A stretch of 22,361 nucleotides of DNA from CAYZSU01 sp964480565 (GTDB lineage: Bacteria; UBA10199; 2-02-FULL-44-16; JAAZCA01): positions 1-22,361 of the forward strand of contig CAYZSU010000039.1 in the NCBI GenBank assembly GCA_964480565.1, in the 5' to 3' direction. The notes beneath the pieces are model-generated. The model made no database searches and was not told where the DNA came from. It saw only the letters and a program-made list of their open reading frames with translations. Below, piece after piece: positions 16,275 through 22,361 of the stretch; position 1 is the stretch's first letter; each line of letters opens with the position of its first letter. The position numbers and the translations under genes are program-made.

Positions 16275-17951
16275 GTTGGATTCATTTATCTATTAATTGT
16301 GTGGGCTTCAGGGCCTGCATTGGCTCAAGTTGCGGATGATGTGGCGCCCATGAATTCTGTATACCATGCGATTGATGTATTTAATGCGCATGGGTTAATT
16401 GATAAAATTATTATGGGTCAACGGCCATATTCGCGTTTAGAAGTGGCACGCATGCTCACACATATTCGCCAACAATTAAATCAGGTGAAACAAAAAGATA
16501 ATACGCAACATTGGTCTGAGTACAAAAAAAATATGGATACGTATGACTATATTCATACATTGCTTTCCTTTTATGAAATGCAATATGATGCAGAAATAAA
16601 TGCACTGCTTCACGGAATTAAAATCTCACCAATCAAATACCTCGATTTATTTACCAATTACAATGGTGCCAAGGAACGGGATATGTTTACGGACTTTGGT
16701 TTAGGTCCTATTAATGGCAAAGTCTCTTCTTTTGATCGCTTTCAAGAGGGTATTTCCTATGAAAAGGGCAACAATACATTTATTCGAACATCGCATGACT
16801 TTCGAATAGGACGATATTTTGTTGGGCATGCCGAACCACTATTTCAGATGAAAACGCCGCAAGGTGAAGATACTATCGCATTGGCACAGTTACATAAAGG
16901 GTATATTAAAACAGGATACAGAAATATAGAATTGCTGGTCGGTCGGGGAAGTATATTTTGGGGTCAGGATGAACAGGGTGGAGTTATGCTGTCCAATCAT
17001 GCCAGGCCGCTTGATATGATTCGTATTTCCAATCCTACGCCCATCTACTTGCCATGGTTTTTAAAGCACTTGGGTGCTATGAAATGGACATTTTTTCTAT
17101 CCAACCTAGGCCCAGATTCAGTTAAACCCTATACCTATTTTTATGGATTAAAATGGTCCAGTCAGATTAGTCGATATATTGAAATGGGATTGTCACATAC
17201 TGTAATGGTAGGCGGTGACGGCGCACCAAATATCAGTTTTTTGAATGCAATGCTTGAAATTTTTCCAGTACACAAATGGGAACGCAATGCGGATGTAAGT
17301 AATAACTCCAATCATGCCACAGGCTTTTTTGATTTAAGAATTACAGTGCCACAACTTCGTGGCATTAGCTTCTATTATGATGCGTATGTGGAGGACTCCA
17401 TTACACGCGCATTTGGAAATATGGATAATTTAATGCATCAGATGTCGTTTGTGACCGGGGTATATATGCCGCGACTTAGTGCGGATGGTCAATGGGGTGC
17501 ACGATTTGAATACCGTCATCTATCGCCGGATAGCTATCTTCACGGAACATGGACCGATGGCTATACATTAAATAAGTTATCGTTGGGCGATCCTATGGGG
17601 CCTGGCGCAGATGGCTATTATTTAACTTTTTATTGGCGACCATTTCCTAGATTAATCATGCGAGTTTCAGGGGCCTATGAATCATTTGATTCATCGCACT
17701 ATATTGTTGAGTCCAAGTCAGGTACTAGCATCGATCGCATCTTTTTGGATCAAGAAAGAACGCATGAAAATCACTATCGTATTGAAGGTAAGGTAGGGCT
17801 GGAAGGTAAAGGACGTCTTGCCTTAAGAGTGCATCTTGGCTTTGAGCATGTAAGCAATCGTGAATTTGTACAGGGTAATACCGCCAATCATATATATGCG
17901 GGGCTTGGTATGCGTATATCAATGGATGATATATTTCCTGTAAAAAAATAG
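16245..17951 (+). CDS. Wzi-family capsule assembly/outer-membrane beta-barrel protein
   Basis: The chosen start ATG 16245 gives a good signal peptide (VVGFIYLLIVWASGPALA, cut before Gln) and 568 residues. An in-frame TTG at 16110 would begin inside the repeat element and bury the signal peptide, so it is rejected. The N-terminal segment AIDVFNAHGLIDKIIMGQRP, followed by YSRLEVARML, and the GRGSIFWGQDEQGGVMLSNH motif with ARPLDMIRISNP near 232-265 are typical of the Wzi family. Wzi forms an outer-membrane barrel that helps hold capsule at the cell surface. Repeated amphipathic strands continue to the C-terminus. No other capsule gene is visible, so its partner polysaccharide is unknown. The start lies in a direct repeat next to a mobile-looking element, and no clear ribosome site precedes it. 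Confidence 0.82.
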   Translation: MGLLKNRRFVVGFIYLLIVWASGPALAQVADDVAPMNSVYHAIDVFNAHGLIDKIIMGQRPYSRLEVARMLTHIRQQLNQVKQKDNTQHWSEYKKNMDTYDYIHTLLSFYEMQYDAEINALLHGIKISPIKYLDLFTNYNGAKERDMFTDFGLGPINGKVSSFDRFQEGISYEKGNNTFIRTSHDFRIGRYFVGHAEPLFQMKTPQGEDTIALAQLHKGYIKTGYRNIELLVGRGSIFWGQDEQGGVMLSNHARPLDMIRISNPTPIYLPWFLKHLGAMKWTFFLSNLGPDSVKPYTYFYGLKWSSQISRYIEMGLSHTVMVGGDGAPNISFLNAMLEIFPVHKWERNADVSNNSNHATGFFDLRITVPQLRGISFYYDAYVEDSITRAFGNMDNLMHQMSFVTGVYMPRLSADGQWGARFEYRHLSPDSYLHGTWTDGYTLNKLSLGDPMGPGADGYYLTFYWRPFPRLIMRVSGAYESFDSSHYIVESKSGTSIDRIFLDQERTHENHYRIEGKVGLEGKGRLALRVHLGFEHVSNREFVQGNTANHIYAGLGMRISMDDIFPVKK

Positions 17952-17990
17952 AAATAGCATTTGTTGGTTTTTCATGTTCATGATATAGTT

Positions 17991-18018
17991 TTGACGTTTC
18001 AAATAGCATTGGTATATT
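17991..18018 (+). promoter_or_regulatory. Candidate sigma-70-type promoter for the ChaN-like gene
   Basis: TTGACG (17991-17996) and TATATT (18013-18018) are separated by 16 bases, a close consensus match. Transcription would begin near 18025, just before or within the AAAGGGA ribosome site (18024-18030) and about 9 bases before ATG 18034, giving a very short leader. It is predicted from sequence only. Confidence 0.45.
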
Positions 18019-18033
18019 GAGTGAAAGGGATAT

Positions 18034-19644
18034 ATGCCCGATTCAGCACGCAGCGAATTATTATCAATTCAGAAGAAATTATGGCGACATAACAAATCCA
18101 TTATTGACTCATCTGTATCTGTCAATGAATCCGGATTTGCACGTTATGAACGTACCTATATGCGTGCGGTGTGTGATTATGATATCGTGTCCAACCACCA
18201 TGAAATGCTGGCCAGTGTGAAACAGGCCGATATTATCTATGTAGGAGATTATCATACATGCAATCAATCCCAGCGTTCATTTTTGCGTATTTTAAAGGCA
18301 TGTATTAAGCAGAAGCGAGCAATAATTGTGGGAATGGAATTATTGCATGAAAAATATCAAAAGGATTTGGATAAGTATTTATTAGGAAAAATTTCTGAGC
18401 GAACATTTATTTCTCGTGTGAAATTAAAAGAACATTGGGTATTTGATCTATGGAATAATTTTAAGCCAATATTTGATTTTTGTAAGTATCATGACATTCC
18501 TGTAAGGGCCATTGATGCAGCTGCTCAAGGTGCAGATGTGCGAACGCGCGATGATGCCACTGCAACGCTTTTGGCTGATATAAAGGTAGACTACCCAGAC
18601 CATCAATTATTTTGCTTTATTGGGGATTTGCATATTGCACCCTCGCATCTACCCAAAAAAGTCACTCAGGCATTAAAGAAACAGCATGTTGCCTGTGAAT
18701 CATTGATGTTATATCAGAATAGTGAGTCTATTTATTGGAAGTTGGCTGAGGAGAAAATTGAAAATTTTGCGGAAATTGTAAAATTAGCGGATGGCAATTT
18801 TTGCCGTATGCATACACCGCCTGTTATTGAGCAGAGTTCCTATTTAAACTGGCTTGAGCATGAAGAGGGTGAAATTGATTTTGTGGATGCCAAAGCGCAA
18901 TTTTTGGAATTGGTTGATCAAATTACTCACTTTCTGCGGCTGGATGTGTCTGATCAAAAAAATATGGTCGAAGTTTTTACAACAGGTGACTTAAGTTTTC
19001 TTGATTATTTATGCGAGCATGGATTTAATCAGCCTGATATTGATATTATTAAGAATCAGATTTTGGCAAGTGAAAGCTATTATATTTCCAAGGCAAAGAT
19101 TGTATATTTAGCAAATTTATCCATTAATCATGCTGCTGAGGAAGCCTCACATTTTATTAAGCACCTGTGTTCGGGCGATGAAGAGGCTAGAGATTTTGTA
19201 GATGCGTTCTATGCAAATATTCTCCATGAAGCATTGGGTTTCTTTGGTTCAAAAATTATCAATCACAAACGAAAATGCGCACACTTGACTGATTTGAATC
19301 AACTCTTGGACTATCTGGATAGTATAGAGGTGCCAGATACTCGCATGTTGGAATATGAAACCGCATGTGCAGTTACAGAATATTTGCGAATGGAGAAAAA
19401 GAACCATTATCTTTCCTATAGTGATATGTTGCATATGCCTATGGAGCTATTTGTATCCATTACCCATGCCATGGGATATATGTTGGGTGATAAGATGTTT
19501 TATGGCTTGCTCAAACATCGAATTAGTAAAAAGGATATTCGAGAGCTTTACCTTAATCCTTGGCGTCAGGAAGGTGATTCCTTACGTATATATAAGCGAC
19601 TTCGACGACGAGTAGGCTCAATTCGAGTGCCAAAGCGCATGTAA
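18034..19644 (+). CDS. ChaN-like (EreA/ChaN superfamily) protein with long uncharacterised C-terminal region
   Basis: The N-terminal half (about 60-250) resembles the ChaN/haem-binding-uptake family within the GX2H superfamily that includes TIKI and EreA-type proteins. It has IIYVGDYHT with Gly71 and His74, then GMELLHEKYQ with Glu102, then CFIGDLHIAP with Gly197 and His200. ChaN proteins of this family can bind haem, but many members have no proven activity. The C-terminal half (about 260-536) is helix-rich and I do not recognise it. No signal peptide or membrane segment is seen, so it should be cytoplasmic, unlike lipoprotein ChaN. Total length, 536, is about twice a simple ChaN. AAAGGGA precedes the ATG. 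A metal-dependent hydrolase is an alternative role. Confidence 0.65.
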   Translation: MPDSARSELLSIQKKLWRHNKSIIDSSVSVNESGFARYERTYMRAVCDYDIVSNHHEMLASVKQADIIYVGDYHTCNQSQRSFLRILKACIKQKRAIIVGMELLHEKYQKDLDKYLLGKISERTFISRVKLKEHWVFDLWNNFKPIFDFCKYHDIPVRAIDAAAQGADVRTRDDATATLLADIKVDYPDHQLFCFIGDLHIAPSHLPKKVTQALKKQHVACESLMLYQNSESIYWKLAEEKIENFAEIVKLADGNFCRMHTPPVIEQSSYLNWLEHEEGEIDFVDAKAQFLELVDQITHFLRLDVSDQKNMVEVFTTGDLSFLDYLCEHGFNQPDIDIIKNQILASESYYISKAKIVYLANLSINHAAEEASHFIKHLCSGDEEARDFVDAFYANILHEALGFFGSKIINHKRKCAHLTDLNQLLDYLDSIEVPDTRMLEYETACAVTEYLRMEKKNHYLSYSDMLHMPMELFVSITHAMGYMLGDKMFYGLLKHRISKKDIRELYLNPWRQEGDSLRIYKRLRRRVGSIRVPKRM

Positions 19645-19736
19645 GGTATATCTAAGTTGCTCTACGCACCTTTAGGGCTATGATAATCCGATAATAAATA
19701 ATAGATTCCCAATAGTAATGGATTAAAGAGGACTTG

Positions 19737-20810
19737 ATGGCCGATTCCAGCCAGGAAAAAACAGAAGAAGCAACTCCCAAACGCCTGAGAGAATCTCGGA
19801 AAAAGGGGCAGGTTGCTAAATCAAAGGATTTAAATACAGTTGTTATTCTGATCATTGCATTTGTTGTGCTAATATTTATGAAAGGATATATTGGTAGCTA
19901 TTTTAAAGGTATTATGGTCAGTAATTTCACAGTAGCTGTGTCACCGGATTTAAATTTAGCACAATTATTTGTTCAGATTAAGCAAAGTGCGTATGTATTT
20001 GCCAAATTAATCGCCCCCTTTGGTTTGATTATTGTATTTGTAGCTGTTGCTATTGGTTTTTTTCAAATTGGTCCAATATTTTCTGCAGATCCAATGAAAC
20101 CACAGATGAAGCGTTTGAATGCCATCGATAATCTAAAAAACATGTTTAAAATGACGACAGTTGTGGAGTTATTAAAAAATATCGCAAAAATTAGCGTAAT
20201 ATTCTTACTGGCCTATTTGGTTGTCAAAGGTAGTTTGCGCGATGTGGTATCGACTGTACTTGCAACGCCTGATCAATCGCTTCAGTTAGCAGCTCGTTTG
20301 ATTACCGAATTTTTATCCAAGGTATTTGTTGTGTTTATTTTCATTGCTTTGATTGATTTAGCGGTGCAACGTTGGAATTATAAAAAAAATATGCGCATGT
20401 CTAAGGATGAGGTAAAGCGTGAATATAAACAGGATGAAGGAGATCCTCAAATTAAAGGGCAGCGTAAACAATTACACCGTGAGCTCGCTATGGGTGATAC
20501 GCAAGGAGCTGTAAAGTCGGCAGATGCAGTAATTACTAATCCTACAGAGGTGGCAGTAGTCATTAAATACAATGATGCGGACATGGCGGCTCCTGAAATA
20601 ATTGCCAAGGGTCAGCGTTTATATGCGCAGACCATTCGTGAAATGGCCCAGGAATTTAATGTGCCGATTATTGAAAATGTACCATTGGCATGGGCATTGA
20701 TGGAGCTTGATATAGGTGATGAGGTTCCAGAAGAACTCTATGCCACAGTGGCTGAGATTTTGATGTATGTGTATCGATTGCGCGAGTCTAATGAGTTGAG
20801 GAATTCTTAA
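19737..20810 (+). CDS. sctU: Type III secretion export apparatus switch protein SctU (FlhB/YscU family)
   Basis: Inner-membrane component of a type III export gate that sets substrate order. ATG 19737 with AAAGAGGA upstream is preferred over TTG 19734 and gives 357 residues, normal for the family. The N-terminus EKTEEATPKRLRESRKKGQV is diagnostic, followed by four membrane segments (about 31-51, 88-111, 145-165, 189-211). The cytoplasmic linker MSKDEVKREYKQDEGDPQIK leads to the cleavage region ITNPTEVAV. The canonical NPTH motif is NPTE here (N268-E271). Asn and Pro, used in self-cleavage, are kept but His is not. KRxxHRE-like features and the linker fit SctU/YscU better than flagellar FlhB, though FlhB cannot be excluded. 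No other secretion gene is in view. Confidence 0.85.
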   Translation: MADSSQEKTEEATPKRLRESRKKGQVAKSKDLNTVVILIIAFVVLIFMKGYIGSYFKGIMVSNFTVAVSPDLNLAQLFVQIKQSAYVFAKLIAPFGLIIVFVAVAIGFFQIGPIFSADPMKPQMKRLNAIDNLKNMFKMTTVVELLKNIAKISVIFLLAYLVVKGSLRDVVSTVLATPDQSLQLAARLITEFLSKVFVVFIFIALIDLAVQRWNYKKNMRMSKDEVKREYKQDEGDPQIKGQRKQLHRELAMGDTQGAVKSADAVITNPTEVAVVIKYNDADMAAPEIIAKGQRLYAQTIREMAQEFNVPIIENVPLAWALMELDIGDEVPEELYATVAEILMYVYRLRESNELRNS

Positions 20811-21522
20811 TTATGCCTTTCATTGGAAAGTAATTGGTTGGTGCAATACTCTTTACTTTGACCAATGCATTATTTTTCTTTTGAAATAATATAATTTCCT
20901 GAAATCGATTACTGCCTCCCATGGGAGCCATAATAAATCCATTTTCTTTGACTTGTTCGATTAGTGGCTGTGGAATTTGGCTGGGGCTGCAAAGTAAGAT
21001 AATTTTATCAAAAGGCGCATTTTCTTTCCAGCCTAAGAAACCGTCGCCAGCTTTTATTGTAATATTTTCATAACCCAAAAATTGAGTTTTATTTTTAGCA
21101 AATTTAGCAATTTCAGGTACAATTTCAATGGAATACACCTGTTTGGCAATCAGGCTCAGCAATGATGTGAAGTAACCGGAGCCTGTACCAATTTCAAGTA
21201 CGCGGTCTGAACTTTGAACATTAAGCGCTTGAAGCATTAATGCATTTTCATAGGCCCTGTCTAATGTTTCACCATTGATAATAGGGACTTCAATATCAAG
21301 GTATGCACTATCCTTATATTTGGGTAAAACAAATAATTCTCTAGGAACTTCTAAAAACGCATTGATAATAGACTCATTTGTAATACCGCGCTGAGTAATT
21401 TGCTGTTCTACCATGTTTTGGCGGTTATTAGCGGAGGATTGGGTGTGATTTGTGCAGGAACTAGAGACTAAAAACAAGGGTGCGAATATGAGGATAGGCA
21501 ATATAGTTTTGATTATGTTCAT
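20788..21522 (-). CDS. pcm: Exported PCMT-like (protein-L-isoaspartate O-methyltransferase family) methyltransferase
   Basis: The start ATG 21522 gives a hydrophobic signal region (ILPILIFAPLFLVSSSC) in a 244-residue protein. Cys23 could be lipidated, but Ser at -3 makes the lipobox weak. The rest follows the PCMT fold: MVEQQITQRGI, then VPRELFV at 59-65, and the SAM-binding motif VLEIGTGSGYF from 108. Pcm repairs isoaspartyl residues by methylation using SAM. The segment that is normally GQTISQPY reads GETLDRAY (84-91), losing the usual Ser and Pro, so repair activity is doubtful. An in-frame TTG at 21561 overlaps the upstream gene and has no better ribosome site. The 3' end overlaps sctU by 23 bases, tail to tail. 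Confidence 0.75.
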   Translation of the reverse strand: MNIIKTILPILIFAPLFLVSSSCTNHTQSSANNRQNMVEQQITQRGITNESIINAFLEVPRELFVLPKYKDSAYLDIEVPIINGETLDRAYENALMLQALNVQSSDRVLEIGTGSGYFTSLLSLIAKQVYSIEIVPEIAKFAKNKTQFLGYENITIKAGDGFLGWKENAPFDKIILLCSPSQIPQPLIEQVKENGFIMAPMGGSNRFQEIILFQKKNNALVKVKSIAPTNYFPMKGIIKNSSTH

Positions 21523-21528
21523 ATTCGC

Positions 21529-21557
21529 ATTATAATGGATTTGATTAAAAATGATAA
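21529..21557 (-). promoter_or_regulatory. Candidate promoter of the PCMT-like gene, possibly leaderless
   Basis: On the minus strand TTATCA (21557-21552) is followed after 17 bases by a perfect TATAAT (21534-21529). Only six bases then precede the ATG at 21522, and no ribosome site is seen. If used, the transcript would begin at or next to the start codon. The -35 element lies within the last codons of the upstream gene. Confidence 0.4.
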
Positions 21558-22120
21558 GCAATATTTGTCATCATTGAAAATGGGAAAATCGCTGTGCCAT
21601 TATTGCTGCCACTGGTTGCATCGATGAGTCCGATGGAGCGAAATACAGCGCTCATGCCTAAAGATAGTCGTTCCGTGATATAAAAATCAGCACCAAGGCC
21701 TAAGTTAGCACCAATGCCAACGGCGGTTGTGCCATTGCTTTGAGTGCCTTCAGTAATGGCATATACGCCCATACCAATGGATGCATAGGGATCCCATCGA
21801 GAGGGCTCTGATAAAATATAAAATTTTAAATCAAATGTGGGGATGCCTAAAAATTCGATGCCATTGTCACCATCTGATATGCCTGAGCCATCTTCTGTGC
21901 TAACGATAATGCCAAATTGAGTAGAAAATTGTGGCGACCATCGATAGTCAAAATACACAATACCACCAATACCGGGGTCTAGCTCTGGTTTGGCATCTAC
22001 AATGAAAATATTACCCACAGGACCTAGGCCTACGGAAAAATTGCCACTGGCATTATTGGCCATGGCAGATGATGTCATGGTGATGCATACAATAAAAAAT
22101 GCAATTATATGTCGTGTCAT
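21545..22120 (-). CDS. Small outer-membrane beta-barrel protein
   Basis: A 191-residue protein with a signal peptide (HIIAFFIVCITMTSSAMA, cut before Asn-Asn) preceded by an AGGAGA ribosome site. The mature part is rich in Gly and alternating hydrophobic residues, such as VGLGPVGNIFIV, YASIGMGVYAI and VGIGANLGLGADFYITERL. It ends NIAYHF, with the terminal Phe recognised by the BAM machinery. Overall it resembles the eight-stranded OMP_b-brl/OmpW-like class. Ligand or role cannot be deduced. It lies upstream of the PCMT-like gene in the same direction, with a 23-base-apart start, and the two could also be co-transcribed. Confidence 0.75.
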   Translation of the reverse strand: MTRHIIAFFIVCITMTSSAMANNASGNFSVGLGPVGNIFIVDAKPELDPGIGGIVYFDYRWSPQFSTQFGIIVSTEDGSGISDGDNGIEFLGIPTFDLKFYILSEPSRWDPYASIGMGVYAITEGTQSNGTTAVGIGANLGLGADFYITERLSLGMSAVFRSIGLIDATSGSNNGTAIFPFSMMTNIAYHF

Positions 22121-22246
22121 TGTGAAAATCTCCTATTATATAGTTAATTGAATGGAAAATATGCCCTATTTTCCTGCCTGAAACATTCATCTGTATGAGA
22201 TTAAACGTCAATAGATTTTTGCATATTTATAAAAAATTAAATGGTG

Positions 22247-22350
22247 TTATCCCTAGATCCCGGATCAACACCGCCTCGGGGATGACAATTAAACTATATG
22301 GCGATGACAGAAGGTGCCTGTCATGCTCCTAGTGCATGCACTCGGGCATC
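22247..22350. repeat. Cluster of short palindromic intergenic repeats at the window edge
   Basis: Three adjacent inverted repeats are visible. In the first (22247-22287) ATCCC is answered by GGGGAT, enclosing GATCCCGGATC. In the second (22304-22324) the arms ATGACAG and CTGTCAT enclose seven bases. The third (about 22323-22349) is centred on the perfect palindrome AGTGCATGCACT (22331-22342) with imperfect longer arms. The composition is more GC-rich than the surroundings. The pattern, with GATGACA or CATGACAG next to the stems, resembles the dispersed palindromic repeats of many intracellular and other bacterial genomes. The right limit may lie beyond the window. Confidence 0.6.
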
Positions 22351-22361
22351 CATACGATTTC

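Noticed and set aside
18017..18220. Overlapping open frame at the start of the ChaN-like gene
   Set aside because: It is out of frame with the well-supported gene, lacks a ribosome site and shows no family features.
22129..22163. TATAAT just upstream of the small beta-barrel gene as its promoter
   Set aside because: The start point it implies would fall after the AGGAGA ribosome site, and the -35 match is poor.

Overview
The window comes from a Gram-negative, moderately AT-rich bacterium. It encodes outer-membrane beta-barrels, seven lipoprotein peptide binders and a type III secretion (SctU-type) export-switch protein. Taxonomy cannot be fixed from this stretch. The split opp genes with many OppA copies and the SctU protein recall Chlamydiae and other host-associated bacteria. 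OppB and the OppA copies also look like gammaproteobacterial ones, and the ChaN-like protein recalls Bdellovibrionota/Myxococcota relatives. I leave the lineage open.

Layout. Positions 1-116 hold the C-terminal end of an RsuA/RluB/E/F-type pseudouridine synthase (+). Positions 158-4063 hold a complete oligopeptide ABC permease operon on the minus strand, transcribed oppB-oppC-oppD-oppF with gaps of about ten bases or slight overlap. A 194-base divergent intergenic region separates it from seven tandem full-length oppA-like lipoprotein genes on the plus strand (4258-15851). The array is split by a rho-independent terminator at 12424-12453 and a 108-bp hairpin repeat, giving a 5+2 arrangement. 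A second terminator (15880-15915) closes the array. The sixth oppA contains a 10-N assembly gap; its reading frame resumes after the gap and ends at 14232.

From about 15981 to 16274 lies a larger, 222-bp copy of the hairpin repeat, flanked by near-identical direct repeats. The right-hand repeat supplies the start codon of a Wzi-family outer-membrane protein (16245-17951). Next come a ChaN-like GX2H protein with a long C-terminal region I do not recognise (18034-19644) and sctU (19737-20810). On the minus strand are an exported PCMT-like methyltransferase (20788-21522), whose 3' end overlaps sctU by 23 bases, and a small outer-membrane beta-barrel protein (21545-22120). The right edge (22247-22350) holds short palindromic intergenic repeats.

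Working picture: one OppBCDF engine is probably served by seven binding lipoproteins. All of them keep the Asp that anchors the peptide alpha-amino group in enteric OppA, while their surroundings differ, so the locus looks like a peptide-scavenging hub with diversified receptors. Two tracts of perfect nucleotide identity between neighbouring copies suggest recent recombination or gene conversion. The most unusual items are the oppA array, the two-copy structured repeat with covarying arms that meets the start of the Wzi gene, the exported PCMT-like enzyme with an altered motif, and the SctU with NPTE in place of NPTH.
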